Source: Campylorhamphus procurvoides (taxonomy: Eukaryota; Chordata; Aves; Passeriformes; Dendrocolaptidae). Taken from it: a DNA stretch of 64,000 nt. The notes under the pieces were generated by a model. The model ran no database searches and was not told the DNA's origin. It saw nothing but the letters and a program-made list of their open reading frames with translations. The stretch covers positions 124,573-188,572 of the forward strand of contig WBMV01002763.1 in NCBI GenBank assembly GCA_013396655.1, in the 5' to 3' direction. This document shows, piece after piece, positions 26,240 through 40,935 of this stretch. Positions within the stretch are counted from its first letter, which is position 1. Each line of letters starts with the position of its first letter. Made by a program: the position numbers and the translations under genes.

Positions 26240-28460
26240 AGAATGATCTGACACAGAAATTCGGGTTTCCTGGGGACACAAAGTCAGGTGCTCAGCTTTA
26301 CACAGATGTTAATGCATAAACTCAAAGCATTTGAATAAGAAAGTGTTATTTATTTTCACAGGGTATCAAAATGTTCTCTACCAAACTTTAACAATAAAAT
26401 TCCATAGAAAAAGTGGTCCAATTTTACACTTATCTCATTTTTTGGTACTCAGGACAGACAGAAAGCTAATTGTATTTCACACCTCAGCCACAGAGCAGGA
26501 AGGACAATGTTCACTTGACACTCTCATCTTTTAGTTAATTGGCCCTTCCTTTTTTAACCCTAGTCAACTCCAGTTTAAAAAAAAACCCAACTTTTTAATT
26601 TCTTCCTGAACCTGAACCTTCTAGGGTGAAAATATTGTAGAAACCAAGTAATTAATAAATATTAATTAAATTCCCCTTGGTGGGAGGCAACAATATCTCC
26701 TTTCTACCAATGGGCAGCTGAAGCACAAATTGATTAATATCAAGTGCATGCACTAAAAGGGAGTGTCCAGCCTGAAACACCTGGAATGGTATTTTTCCAA
26801 GGGTATTTATCCCTATATTCTGTTTTTTTTCAAGCACAGAATCGGTGGCTTTGGCTGCTACTGCAGGAGCTCAGACTCCTGCCAGTCATTGCCCAGGACC
26901 TTGAGGTGAGAGACCTGGAAGAGAGGGATGCTCAATTAATGGCCACCTGTCCAAAGTTCAGCATAAGTGACTTTCTGGGCAGCACACAAGTTGAAGGCAG
27001 AGGTTAAAAATCTAATGAAGTCCCTGGAGCTGCCTCACCAGGAGGCTGGGTCCCCTTCCTGCAGTCCTTTGGCATGTTCAGAGCAGCTGCTGACAGAAAG
27101 GGAGGATGAAGCCTGACAAACAGCCTCCTCCAATGCTGCCAGGATACATCCCCAGAGTAAGTGGAATAAGAGAGGAACTTGTGCAAAAATAAAAAAAAAT
27201 TGTGTCTGCTTAAGTTACAGATTGTCTCAGAGTTTAGACCAAGCAGGGGGGAGAAATTGGGCTGTGCAGGTAGCAGATAGTCAGACACCTTAACTCTTGA
27301 GTTTTGCCTGGTTTTGCCACGTTGGGGATGCCAGTGCTGTTGGCAATGTTTTGTATGCTCCCATCACTGTGTTGTGATTTCCTCCTTGGCAGTCACTCAT
27401 CATACTCCATTACCCTTGGACATATTGCTGAGCTGACAGGCTTTGGTATCCTTCCGTGGCTCCATTTACTTTCTTTGAACAATATTTAATTTGAGAAGTT
27501 GTCAGAGTGTGGACACCTATGAGCAAATCATCCTAAACTGCCTTCATCACCAACAGTGAGAAACAGGCATTTCTGAGGGCTCAGTTAATCTCCCATATTT
27601 CATGATTATATGTTGGGATGTAATGAACTGGAGCTCAGCTGTCCCCAGCAGTGGCATCTCTGACTACAAGATTTACGTGTCCCCATTAGGCCAGATGAAT
27701 GTGTGTGATTTCCAATCTTTGAAAAAATAAATCTGAAAACACAGCAGTCCCATGTGCCCTGCATCCACATCCTTCAGATCAGCACTGTGTTAGTGCTTAG
27801 ATAAACCAAGTAACTACAGGCACATCAGCCCGAGGCTGCTTCTGAGGGAAATAATGCTTGACACAGGATATAGCAGATTAAGACCTAAAGGAAGATGCTA
27901 TAATTCACATTTTCTTTTGAAAGTGATCCTATCAAGCTAATTTGATCTGTTCTTACACGAAATCGCACATTATTAAAGTGGATGTGTCGGTTTCGCTTAC
28001 TGAGATTGCTACAAGGCATTTTTTATGACATCATACAGCATTTAGATTTAAAAAAAATAAAAATCAGAGTAATCTCTAACTCATAGGATGATTATTTAAT
28101 ATGTTGAAAACCAGCCAGTCAACAGCCTCCCTCTGCAAGGAAATGCAACTGCACATGAAGAATCCTCACTGCAAGGATGTGCTCTAATAGAAAGCTGCTC
28201 TGGTTGCTGTTACCCATCCTTCTCTAGAGCCAGTGTCAGTATCTCCATAAAATCGCTGCTGTGCTATTTAAACCTACTCTAGAAGCCACACTGGTCTCAG
28301 GCAGAGCAGGACCAGGAATTGTGGGCTTGGGTCCAGACAGAGGAGAGAAATTCCTGTCTCCAGGGACACTGACACTTCTTGCTTGCCCAGAGCAAAGCAA
28401 TACATATTGTTTCCATTCTTATTGAGTGGCCAAAGAAGGGTCTGAGAGAAGAACTGGAGT
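26240..28460. other. Intergenic, no gene seen
   Basis: Unique sequence between two plus-oriented CR1 copies. A segment near 27950-28030 has a few CpGs (ACACGAAATCGCAC, GTGTCGGTTTCGC) but nothing more. Confidence 0.65.
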
Positions 28461-28842
28461 AGGGTCTGAAGCAGCTGAGGAAGCTGGCGGAGCTCATCCT
28501 GGAGAAAAGGAGGCTCAGGGGGGACCTTCTGGCTCTGCAACTCCCTGAGAGGAATGTGAACCCAGGTGGGGGTCCGGCTCTGCTCTCAGGGCAAAAGGGA
28601 CAGGGGGACAACCTCCAGCTGTGCCAGGGGAGGTTTAGGTTGGATATTGGGGAAAATTTCTTCACAGAAAAGGCTGTCATTGAAACAGGCTGCACAGGGA
28701 AGTGCTGCATCATCATCCCTGAAGGGACTGAATAGTTGTGTGGATGTGACACCTGGGGATGTGGTTTAGTGGTGGGCTTGCCAGTGCTGTGTTAGTGGTT
28801 GGACTCAATGGTTGTAGAGGCTTCTCCAAGATTCTGGGGTTC
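28461..28842 (+). repeat. CR1 LINE 3' fragment
   Basis: A plus-oriented CR1 copy of about 380 bp, from AAGCAGCTGAGGAAGCTGGC through GGAGGTTTAGGTTGGATATT and TTCTTCACAGAAAAGGCTGT to the tail GGACTCAATGGTTGTAGAGG. An antisense open frame of 151 codons here (28297-28752) is a shadow of this repeat. It is followed by a T-rich patch at 28864-28890. Confidence 0.93.
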
Positions 28843-30534
28843 ATATGGGACAGAATTAGTCTAGTTTTTTTTTGTTGTTTTTTTTTTCATAAACACAGAG
28901 CATAGGAAATGTCAGTCTTAAAGGATATACTTGGGCAAAATGGACAGCATCCAAAAATTGGATCTTTTAAATGTGTGTATTGGCTGAATGCTCCAGTATG
29001 CAGAGCCTGGTGAGTCCTGCCTACAATACTATAAGTGAAGAATGCAGTAAACTAAATCAACATGTTGTTAAAATCCTACAAGGTAATAAGATCTTAAAAA
29101 GTTTAACTTCTGATGACAGTTTAGCTATTCTGGCTTAAATCAGATGACAATGTCCTTTCTGGAAAAGTCTCTGATTCTCTTCAAAAGAGATCTAGTTGGA
29201 ATTATATTTTGTTAAATTTCTTTCCTACAGAAAAAAGTTCTTTTTTTTTCCTCTTTTTTTTTCAAAGAAAGCTTTGTTTGATTTAAATTTTGACAGCAGG
29301 AAGATCAGTGGCTCACTAATCCTTCAATGCCTCAATATAGATTTTTCTTACTGTGAGTGGAAATAGATTTGGCATTTTGGAAAACTGTAGTTATTGGATG
29401 TTTTCCCCCTAAATGAAATGCTCAGAAAATATTTATGAAATAATGTAATAAATATATTTTCCCCTCAAAGTAAATATTGACAATTTCCTAGCCAAGTCTG
29501 CTTGAAAAGTGTAATTCAAAGCAGGTAATATTTTAAAAATATTTGTCTTTTCTTATATTTATTTTAAGGTGGAACTGACAGGAGAGAGGGAGGATTTTGT
29601 TAAGAATACAGTGTCAAAATAAAGAAGTTTACTCTCAGTTATAGAAAGATATAGTAGGAACATATGGAGCACAGAAACCTTTCCAGCCTTAGATATATTC
29701 TATAATATATCCAATATAGAACTGGTTCTTAGAATATTACTGTGAAATTATTTTTCATTTCTATAACAGAGGTGTTCATATCAGTGGAGCATCATTTGAA
29801 TAATATCCTGTCCTCCTTCAGAAAAATTAATATCCAGGCTCTGTCCAACATGGGCCAGAGTTCTCAGGCAGAGACCAGAACTGCCCAAGGCAGTTTCGTG
29901 TCTGGAGTCAGGTCATCTTTAAACACAGAGTGGCAAGAGGCTCCTCAGTTTGCCCCGAAATGTTATAAAATAGAGAAACCTGCTGGTTTCCAGACTTCAT
30001 TTTCTCTACCTATCTGCATTTTCCTCCTACCTGACATTTAACACTGTTGATGTCAAGGTGTTCTGTGTTTCAGGAGTTATTCTTAACTATTCCAACTTTA
30101 ACACAGTTCTCTGAATTCTTTCTTAGTTTTATTCTCAGAGGTAGCTCTGTGCCTTGTACTTGTGGCATGCTTGTGAGAGGAGCTTTAAATGCCTGCAGCA
30201 AGGCTTTTTAGAATAAAATCAGAAATCTTGGTGAAGTCACAGTGTAATAATAAAAAGATACATGCATGAGGACAGCTGTAGTCAACATTAAACCTCAGCC
30301 ATCAAGTATTGATGAAATATGCTCCTTGTGCTTGCATAAGAATGCTTTGTAGGATCTTATTATTCAGAATTCTTAGTAAGACTTCATCAAATAAATAGAG
30401 TTTCCTGAAGTTGGAATACCTTAGGAGCTCAGCAGAAACTTTGGGTTGATTAATATTTGGGTATTTTCTTAGCTTATCTGTACTCAGTGACTCAAACATG
30501 CTGCTGCTGAAACCAAAGCTGTCTAAATATGGAA
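28843..30534. other. Intergenic, no gene seen
   Basis: AT-rich sequence with T-rich patches at 28864-28890 and 29238-29270. No recognisable gene or further repeat. Confidence 0.65.
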
Positions 30535-30905
30535 CAGAATCATAGAATGGTTTGATTTGGAAGACACCTTAAAGACCATCCAGTCCCACGCCCTGCCATG
30601 GGCAGGGGCACCTTCCACCTGTCCAGGTTGCTCCAAGCCCAGTCCACCCTGGCCTTGGATACTCCCAGGGATCCAGGGGCAGCCACAGCTTCTCTGCCCA
30701 ACCTGTGCCAGGGCCTGCCCACCCTCACAGGGAAGAGCTTCTTCCTAATATATAATAAAAATATATACCCTATTTCAGCTTAAAGCCATTCTGCCTTGCC
30801 CTGTCCCTCCAGGCCCTTGTCCAAAGTCCCTCTCCAGCTCTCTTGGAGCCCCTTTAGGTATGGAAAGGGGCTAGAAGGTCTCCCCAGAGCCTTCTCTTCT
30901 CCATT
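30535..30905 (-). repeat. CR1 LINE 3' fragment
   Basis: A minus-oriented CR1 copy that keeps a clean tail (CAGAATCATAGAATGGTTTG) and the conserved 3' UTR block, reaching as far as CCAGAGCCTTCTCTTCTCCA. It is among the longer copies of its subfamily in the window. Confidence 0.95.
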
Positions 30906-33900
30906 CTGCTCCTACTCACACAATACTATACATTAATCTGGGCCAGAAGCTGCATTAGTCCAATGAAGCATCAGCCCTTTGCCCTTTCCTCTGGAGAGCA
31001 GCACCAACAACAGGTCTAAGTCATTTCTCAAGCGGTTTTACATCTGGAGAATTCAAAAGGTCCAGGACTGTTGGAGCTGGTGATCCTCTTAAGGAGATTC
31101 ATTGAATGTGTTGCCAGTAAAAAAGGCAGAGCAAGTGTTTGGAACATGCTCCATGTGCCAGGGATCCCTGCCATGGTGCTAAGCAGTCCTTCAGCTACTC
31201 CTACCCAGCAGCTTCCCACCCCCTTATCCAAGGGCTTCTTGGCTTCTTGCATAATGTGTATTAGTCACCAGGTTACTTAAACTTGAAGCACAGCCAAGCT
31301 CCAGTGGCCAAGTGTTCCCAGAGTTGCCTGTGAGGGGTGCTGAAGGAAAGTATGGGCTAGTATTTTAAATTTTATACCAATAAATAAATAGAAAAATAAT
31401 AAAAGGACTATAGGATTCCAACAAGGTAATGAGCTACAATTGATTGATATTAAATTGGTTGAAGTAAAGAAAGAAACATTCCCTTCTTTAAAATAAAACG
31501 ACACAAGCAGAGTGGAAAAGATGTCCTTGCTAGTGCAAATTTAAACTGGGGTCAAATCACTGCTATTACAGAAAATAGATGTATAAGAACAAGATCTTCA
31601 TTCAACATCAGCATACTATAAGCTAAGCTAACTTATGACTGAAGGGTCACTTTGGCAAAATAATAATAAACAATTTATGCTAAAAACAGGGTATTTTGAA
31701 TTTTCTTCTGTTTAATTTTTGCACATAAGGGATATAAAGTCACTTTAATGTTACTGCACAAGACAAGGATCCACAGTTATGAAGCAGTTGTATTACAAAA
31801 TGATTTACGGTTTCTTAACAAAACCTCAGGCAAAAATAATTAGAATAAAGGATGTTTGTGACACTTTCAAATAAGATTATATTAATCTCCTGATAAAATT
31901 CTTCACAAGGGGCCGCAGCATTGGTGATATGACTCATTGCTTTAGTATTGCCCATATTTCACTGGCATCTAATCTGCCAATATATGGATCTTAATATAGA
32001 ATTAATTGTGGATAGAATATTTTCCATAGCATATTTCTGAAGTTCCTATTCACTGAAACATATTTATGACCTCAGAAGTGAGGCTTCTGCAATTCCTTGA
32101 CCACTTATTGTCAAATTTAAATTGGTTTCTGAGGCTTCCTCAGGGAGAGAACCTCTGTGCTCAAGTGGCCCCCATACAGGCACAGTGTGAGATCATGCAG
32201 GTTAATGAGACGGGCAGACAGAAGTGAGAAGAAAAGCAGAGCAAACAGGTTAACAAACCAGCCCTAAAGCTCCATGCCCTGAACACACAGACAGCATGAA
32301 AAACTTCCACAGCACACCTGACCACAAAAAACCAACCCCAGACACCTCCATTAGGCACACAAGTCCTGCATATTTTGAGATCAGATAAACTCAATTCCCA
32401 CCCCTACTTTTCAATGATGGTCTGGTTTTCTTTGCCACCTCCACCATCAGTTCCCACATCTGCCAGACTCCTTTTTATTTTTTTAAGTGATCTGACATTT
32501 CAGGAAAGATTAGTTGTATACCTCCAAATGCAACCTAACCCAAATAATTATGCTAAATGCCCAAATACTGTCTTTTATGCCCTACTTTCAGTAAGCAACA
32601 CCACATTCAATGTTACCCAGCACACATACTTCTGTACTGGGGACTGCAGGCAAGTTTTGTGTCTTACAAAGGCACCAGCCTAAAAATGGAAGCAATCAAG
32701 TGACTGCAACAAACATATCAGCACTTCAGGGTCTGTCTGTGCCTCTGAGAGATTTAAAGCCTAGAAAAAGAGATTTCCAGGCAAAGGAAGCTCTTGCTAA
32801 GAGGGCAAATGCTGAGTAGATGCTTCCCACAGCAACAGTTGTGCCATGCAAGGTACAATTTCAGCCAAGTCACTGTCAGTACCTGAGAGCAAAGTGAACA
32901 AGATGGTTTAGCAAAGGGGGTCTCAGGTCACTGCTGATAATACAGAGACAGCTCTTGGCCCTTCTCTTAAAGTCATCACCACAGAGTGTGTAATGCAGAG
33001 GGAACATTCTGCTCCTGACAAACACTGCTTTGGAGATGGTCTGGGATGGCTCTGCTTTGGACAATCCTAATTCACATACCTGTGACACAGAGCACACCCT
33101 ACAACACCTGGGGAAGGGACTCTCCAGCCAGTTTTGGGGAGATAGAGAGATCCTGGGAAAAATGGTGGTGGGGAGCAGATGAGTAAATCAGGCTCCAAAA
33201 CAGGGCCAGGAGAAAGTAGGGAGGCAAGGGAGGGAGCACACAGTTCAGGGGAGGGCATGTCTTGGTGCAGGTTGCAGATGTGCAGTCCAGGCACTGGAAC
33301 AGATGGAAAGGGAGTTTCTTTGAGGACAATTCCCAGTCAGAAAACCAACGATTGATGGAAACAGCCTGAATTCAAGGAACCAGCTGCAATAGTGCAGTGG
33401 ACAAAGGCAGTTGTTCATATTGGGGGTTTTTATGACTGTCCTGTTTACTCAAGACATTTTTGCATTTTACATAAGAGATACTATGGCATATGTTCTAATG
33501 AATCTTGACTTTTATAGTTATTTTAATCTTCTTGTAAAACATTACTGTATAGAAAAGTCATATCTTTTCTAAGTTGAAACCCTGAATAACTTGGGCTTTT
33601 TTTTCAGCCATTGCAAAATAATGTTTTATCAGGGTTTGTTACTGTAGAATATGGCTGAGATGCAGTTACACTGCTTCTATTTATCTCCAAGTCATGTTCT
33701 GTGGCAAAAGTAGATGCCATTTTCGAAAACAACACAGACCATACAGAGAAACAAGGCCTGGACCCACATAAATAGTGTAAGGTAAAGATCCATGAGAATT
33801 CTGAAACCACTGAAACCTTTGTGCTATAGCTGCACTTGGTCCAAGCTTCCTCTTGCACAAATGTGTGATAAAGGATAAAACTGATTGGCAGCATTTCCTC

Positions 33901-36900
33901 CATCCCAGGCTACTGAAAAATCCTCCTAACACTATTGCAGTGGGGAATTGAAAGATGCCTACTCAGTTAGGTTAATGTAAATAATTCTTCCTCCTGAACA
34001 CAAAACGCTGAGAATGGAGGAAGAAAAAAAAAATCAAAGTGGCTGTAACTGAGACACAGCCAGAGAGTTTTAAGCACATAAAATCATGAGTAATCAAGTA
34101 TTTCTTTCAGCAAGAACAGAGCTTTCAATAGCTTGACTGCAAACCTAAAATCCCAGGGCTTTGGAAGGAATCAGAAGAATGTGAAAGCAAAAAAATTAAA
34201 AAGCAGGGCGCTCTGTATGATTGAATTAATAATGTAGAAAAGACTCCCTGAGTCAGAAACACCAATCCTGAAAGGAAAAATAAAACTTCTCTGCCATCCA
34301 AAATACTTCATCAATACCAAATGCAATTTGCTTTTGAGCGAGTTGTGGTAGCTCATTTATTCCCCTAGAAATGCTGTGAGTGCAGGTCACCTACCACAAG
34401 TAACCTCTGCCACAGCACAAGGGGGAAGTTCTGCCTCTCAGCTCTGCCTGACAATTGACCACGAGCCTCTGAAGTGCCACCATCACCTCTGAGCCCCCAA
34501 ACCAAACAGATCATGGGAGTCTCTCCCTTGCCAAGATCCATACCTTGACCACATCCTCCCAGCCAGGAACCACCTTCCCTTCAGCCAAGCAGCCCTCACC
34601 AGGGGGAGCAATTAAATTTAATGGGAGGTGGAACTCGAAAATAAATGCATCTCTCAGCCAAGGCATGGGGAAGCAAAGGTCAGCTTGCCCTCTGCAGCCT
34701 GCAAGGTACTCTGGCATTCCCACATCAACTTCAGTACTGCCATTTCTCTTTTCAAACTTAATTTATGCCCTCGTTTCCTAATGAGCTGCACTAAAGCAAT
34801 AAGCCTTGATGAGGAGGGCATTACCATGAGACAACTCAGTATGCCCAACACATGATGCTCTGCGGGTCAATTATAAGGTCAATTAACAAACCATATTCTC
34901 AGTCAGAGTTTTTTTGGGAGTAAAAACAGTATAAATGAACAGCCTTTGGAGCTGCCCTAGTAATTTTCTTTCTTCCTTTTTTCTTTTTCCTAAGTCTGAA
35001 AAGCATTTGAGAAGGAGATTAAAAATAATAAAAAAGGAGCCATTTAATTTTTCTTCACATTTTTTCCCATCTTCATTAAATCAAGGCAGTAGTTTCTGAA
35101 ATGGAGAAAAATGTCAGTCTTTTACTATTATATTTAAGCCTGAAAGCAGCTTTCTGCTTTATCTTTCTGGAGCTGGGGGAACAACTTGGGAGTTGCAGTT
35201 GTTGTGTGTTTGGTTTATGGTATAATATTGGTAGATTTGATGTCTGGAAGACTCCAGAGAAAACTAAATATGTAACACGGTGGGGTTTTGGTTCTGTTTT
35301 TCCTTGTTTAATCTTTTTGAGTGGTTTTAATTGAATTATTCTTTACAGGGAAAAGAAAACACCACCACAAGTAATTTAATTTTTTAGATTCTTAGGAAAA
35401 AAAAAACAAGAGAAATAAAAATTATCTGAGGAAATTGATGGTGATAAAGTAGGATGAAGTAACAATGTATGTTTGAAAATCCAACCCACAACAGCATGAA
35501 AAATGTTTTTACTGATGAAATATGTTTAACAAATTAACAGAGATTCTGGTTTACATGTGAGTATCTGTGTGGGTGTCAGACTAATTCGGCTTTATTTTTC
35601 TTACCATCAGCCTGGCTATGGATGTTCAGTGAGAGCCTCCATCATCTGCTTCTCATTCAGGGGACACAGCAGCCAGGGGCTTAGGTGTCTTTTAGTCTGA
35701 GAATTTATATAAAACATTTACAGACTTTTCGTTTATTTTTGTTTTCTTCTTCAATATACAGAGTATAGCTACACAAAGTGGGATGGGAAACACTGCACCA
35801 GGCTGGATAAGCACGATGTGCTCATCTGACTACTACACCACCATGAAAGTCCTTAGGATGATGAAAAGGGTTGGAGTGAGACACTGAAGGTTGATTAAAG
35901 CCTCGTGTTTCCTGCAGTCTTTTAAGCTCTATTAAAATTTAAATGATAAAACCTCCATAAACCTTTACATCTCTAAATTTTAACATAAAATAAGCTGCAT
36001 TCAAGTAAATACTTCTCTGTAGTTATTTTAACGTATTTCTTCACTTATTTCCAAGGAATTGGGCATAGAACTTCGAGATGACTATACCTGACCATGTCCT
36101 GTTTTATTTTGGGATTTGTTTTTTTAGGCTTCATTCCAGAGTGTCTTTTCAGAGACGCCAGTGCAAAATGCCTCTTCTTCTCCTCCTCCCAAAGATACTA
36201 ATTTGAAAATTTTCAAGGTACAAAGTGTAATGCCTTTCACACAAATGCTGTCATAGAGATATGGACTGTAAATCCCTTTTCATGACTCTTTTGAAATTAA
36301 AGAAATTAAAAATAAAATATTGATTAGTGAAAAAATCAAATACCAGCCCTAGAATTTCAGTAGGTCCCCATAATCATGAGATTCTCCACTGTCCCTGTTG
36401 TTTCCAACTTCTTCATGCTGAAGTGATGACAGTTTACCCATAAAAGAAAAAGAATAGATAGAAATGGATCAGTCAAAGCAGGGAACAAAATTATAAAGAA
36501 ATAAAGAGAAAAGCAAACCTGCAAGATTTTTTCCAATACAGACTTTATGACTCCAGAAAATACTTGTGATTTATGAATTTATACCACTCCTTCTTCTTCC
36601 CACAGGTATTTCTTTCATATTGTGCCCATGCAAAATAGGAGCTGAGATGTAAATTGGGTTTTTTCCCACTTAATCATTTGACAAATCACTGTTGTAGGCA
36701 AAAGAAAAATAAGGATTATTTCTATGAGCAATAGAAGCACATGAAGGTGCACACACTGAGCAAAGCTAAGATCTCTTCCTATGGAGTGGAGACTGATGTT
36801 CAGTGTGCAGCTGATGTGTCAGACACCTGCAGCACATCCTAATCCACACAAACATAAATCTTAATCAGCTCCCAGTTACAGGGATCTCCCAGAGCATGTG

Positions 36901-37481
36901 AGATCCATCTACTGTGATTTTTGAGATGAGGGGAGATCATAAATATCCCTCCCTGCCCCCAGAAACACACACCTGTGTGAGCACCCAAACCAGCTGAGAT
37001 CAGGGCACCAGGGAAAGCTGGAGGAACTTTTCCTCACAGGGCAAATAAATGGCTCACTGAAACACCAGATTTTCTGAGCCCTTAGCTGTGCATGCTGCAG
37101 ATTTACAGCCCTGTCTCAAGAAACAAATGAACCCAAGGTGCACGCAGGCTTCACATACCTCTGTGACAAAGTCTAGTGATCTTAATTTATTCCACAATTA
37201 TGGACCAAATAATGGATCTTCCTTACGGTTCTCAGTTGTAGACCAAGGCCTAATTAATAATGAAAATTGTATATGACAACTAGCAAGGTCTCTGTGAGCT
37301 CCTGCAGGTCCCAGCCATGGAGCTGTGTAACACTGAGTGATGCTGGGCAGGAATGCTGCTGGCAAGGTAATGAAATCAAGGAGCCTGTGGTTTAAGTAAG
37401 AAACAAACAACCCCAAACCAAAAAACACAACCAAAATCCCCCCAAAACCCCACCCAATCTCCTGGACATATACCAGGATTC
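30906..37481. other. Intergenic, no gene seen
   Basis: The longest stretch without a recognised repeat in the desert. Open frames are short and unrecognised. The part at 31880-32060 looks less decayed than its flanks and could be conserved regulatory DNA, but this is only an impression. Confidence 0.6.
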
Positions 37482-37509
37482 ATATATATATATGTGTGTG
37501 TGTGTGTGT
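37482..37509. repeat. (TA)n(TG)n microsatellite
   Basis: Six TA units run directly into about nine TG units, roughly 17 bp before the tail of the minus-oriented CR1 at 37526. Confidence 0.95.
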
Positions 37510-37525
37510 ATCTATATCTGAATTT

Positions 37526-38000
37526 ATAGAATTATTAAGGTTAGAAAAGCCCTCTAAGATCATCCAGTCCAACCATTCCCTCAGCACTGTCAAGGCCACC
37601 ACTAACCTATGTCTCTAAGCACCACATCAATACATTTTTGAACACTTCCAGGGATGGTGAATCCACCACTGCCCTGGGCAGCTTGTCCCGACCTGACAAC
37701 CTTTTCTGTGAAGAAGTTTTCCCCAATATCCAATCAAAACCTCACGTGGTGCAACTGGTTGTTCCCTCTCATCCCATCCCTTGTTCCCTGGGAGCAGAGC
37801 TCGACCACCCCCTGGCTCCTCCCTCCTGGCAGGGACTTGCAGAGCCAGAAGGTCCCCCCTGAGCCTCCTTTTCTCCAGGCTGAGCCCCCCCAGCTCCCTC
37901 AGCCACTCCTGCTGCTCCAGCCCCTTCCCAGCTGCTTCCCTGGACACTCCCCAGCCCCTCAGTGTCTCTCTTGAGAAATGTGAGCCCCTAGTGAGGGGCC
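37526..38000 (-). repeat. CR1 LINE 3' fragment, longest in window
   Basis: A minus-oriented CR1 copy of about 475 bp from a different subfamily. The tail reads AGAATTATTAAGGTTAGAAA then CCTCTAAGATCATCCAGTCC, and it extends to GAGCCCCCCCAGCTCCCTCA and the CTCCTGCTGCTCCAGCCCCT block. GC content is clearly higher than in the surroundings. Overlapping open frames on both strands derive from the repeat. Confidence 0.95.
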
Positions 38001-40935
38001 GCATGTATATGCCTATATACATGAATATATATATTTATATATTTGAAAAGTCAGGCATTGGGATCTTCAGAGATCTTCAAAACCTCAGTACATCCCACCC
38101 AGTAGGTCTTTTGACATCCTTGAGATACTCCAGCTAAATAAAGGCAACATCTGCTTCATATTAGATTTTGAGCCACCTCGTTTCTCCTGGCAATTTTTCT
38201 ATGTGCACCAAGTACACATGATTAAGAAAAGACATAAATAAAAATAATCAAATAGTTGATGAGAAATTAAGGTTTTAAAATGGGATTTTTGTTTCCATTT
38301 ATCCTCCTGTTAGCAGCCAAATCTATGATTCAGTGAGGAGATAGAAACATTAAGATAACTTCGTATGATCTCTTGGAAATGAAGGCCAAAGAAGCTTTTT
38401 AAAATAATTTCTGCATGAAATATTTCAGGAACATAATAGATCAAATACCTCCTTCTAGAAAAGTTGTTACCTCTGAATATTCTAGGAAGTTTTGGAGACA
38501 TTATTTCTCTTTCCTCCTTGCGTTTAATTTTTAGTGAGCTGGGACAAAGCAGGTAAGTATAAACTTTCCACATCCTGCAATGATTCAGCTCTTTTCAAGC
38601 CCATTATTATGCAGGAGTTACCAAACAACTGTGGAACTTTGAAATTTCACCCAAAGGAAGAGGATAATATTAGGTAAGAGCCACTCACCTATGACATCTC
38701 ACCTAACAATATCAAAAGAAGGAAACATTTCTCAAGTAATTAAATATTTATTCCTTTAAAGGTATAACTAGAGCACGAAAATACATTTCTACCTCCCACA
38801 GCTTTTATCAAGCTGTCAAGTTCTCCATAACTTAGTGTTAACTGAGTCATAAAGGGAAAAATATCTAAAGCAGGAGAAATGTGTGAACCTTTGCCTGAGG
38901 ATGCACTTGGTCATTCAGTGAGAAACCAGAAAATCTCCTGATATTCCTTCTCCCTGCAGGTGCAGCTCAGCAGCAAGCTGGGAGTGTGCTTAACTCCCAA
39001 ATGGATGCTGGAATTCCCTGCCAGGATGACATGGGACATGCCCTTGGATACGGCTTCAGCCATGAGCTTTCACTGCTGGAAAATGAGAAAATTCCAAACA
39101 AACAAAAGAAATAGAACCTTTTTGTCTATTCCAGCTTCCTTCCTTCTCCAAACACATATTCATTGTCTTGCAAAGTAACTGAACGACCAAGTCTGATCTG
39201 AAAGGTTGGGTTTTTTTATACAAAAAGTGAAAGGAAGATACATTGCCTTATTTCCATGATAAGCCTTTAATTTACATTCATACCAGTGGGTTCATTTAAA
39301 AACCCCAAACCTACTACTCACGCAGTTTTTGCTTGAAAATCCCATTGAAATCTACATTCTTATATGCAGAAATGTAATTTTTAAGCCTATAAACATACAT
39401 CCTCTGTATTAAACTCGAGTTACCCACAGACACAGGAAACTGGCCTTGGCCTGCTTTCACGTGGAGTTATAAAACAAGAAGTTAAATATAAAAATATCCC
39501 CCCAGTATTTTTGTCTTTGTGGGATTGTTTCCCACTGCATTTCCACATCTTCGTCCACTTTTTTTAAAAATGTATAAGATCTGGGCTCTTGATTGGTATT
39601 TCACACTCTAAGGGCATTGTAGCTGGGAAATACTGGATCAAAGTGAATCTCTGTAGAGCTTTATCCCACTGCCTTACTATCAAAGCATTTCTTCAACTTT
39701 AAACACATGAAAATTATCATTTATTTGGAGCCAAGCACTTTAACTCATGTATAAATTTAATGATGTAATTGAGAACACTGGAGATTAAGGATAAAAAAGT
39801 GCCGTTTCTGAGAATTAAGTTATTTTAGTACACTCAGGCTTCATTCCTTTGACCCATCTGAAACCTCTCTTCCTCTGTACTAACATGACTTGCTCAGCCA
39901 TTCCTCAGCCTATAATACAGATTCAGCTATTTCTCCTCCTCATGTTCAGATTCTTAATTTAATAAAGAAACCAGTAAGGCAAAAAATAATATTAGAAAAA
40001 TTATTCTGAAAGTGATCGAAAAGTTCTCAGGTTTTCTGCTTTCTCTGACTTCTTAATTCAAGAAGTGACTCCTGTTCTTGCCCAAGAAGTGCATTATAAA
40101 CTGAAATATTTCCATAGCCATTTTTCCATATTTTATTAAGGTGAGAATTAAGCCAAACCCTTTTCTCTACCTTTCTCCTCATGGTCACATGTGAAAAGAT
40201 ACAGGCATTTCTGGGAGCAGCATATAACTCACTTTGGCATCTAATTTCTCATGGAAAAGAAAGAATTCCTGGAATATGAGCAACAAGGAGAGTGACCACA
40301 GCATTTAAGACCACACTAGAAACTGCCTCTAGTTCAGGGAGGCCTCTCTGACCTTCATGTTAATCTTCAAAAGAGTCATTTACTAGAAGTAAATAGTTAT
40401 TTAAAAATAACTAAATTCTGTCATCAAGAGATATAGAAATGTAATTTGCGTTGCAGGTACAATTTGAAGAGAAAATTTTTAAGGTTGTAGGTATACAGGA
40501 CATTCATACATTTTGGTTGTGAACGAAGCTGATGGACAGGAGAAACAGATGCAGCTTCCTGAGTGAAGCTTGTGGAGGTCCAGCTGATGGCAGGAGCTCC
40601 CTGACTTCAGTGGAGGACTGGCTCCAGAGAACATTTCCCAAACCCACACACATTGTTTATGTCTACACTTCATATTACACTTAAAGGTCTTCTAGATCTA
40701 TAAGATCTGCAAGATTTCAAATGGAATGCCTGTGGGACGAACTCTTGATTGGCGTAGTTAATGGAATTGTCATTGTGGCAACCATGACATTGTGAAAATG
40801 AATCTCACAATTTACTTATAGTGAGAAGAAAAATATGTTTTAAATATTGGACTTTCTGTGTGATAGTTCACAGTGTCACCCTGAATTTTTGAGTTATAAG
40901 GACCAGTGACTACTTATTGATTATTTAGTCATTTC
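38001..40935. other. Intergenic, no gene seen
   Basis: AT-rich sequence. A small inverted repeat (CATGTATA ... TATACATG, 38002-38023) borders the CR1 copy. Nothing else supported. Confidence 0.65.

Noticed and set aside
28297..28752. A 151-codon minus-strand open frame
   Set aside because: It lies largely antisense within a plus-oriented CR1 3' region, so it is a repeat shadow.
38002..38023. Short inverted repeat as a possible hairpin gene
   Set aside because: The stem is only 8 bp and AT-rich, too short for a microRNA precursor.
37627..38137. Several overlapping Pro/Ser/Leu-rich open frames on both strands
   Set aside because: They fall inside the GC-rich CR1 copy at 37526-38000, where such frames are expected.
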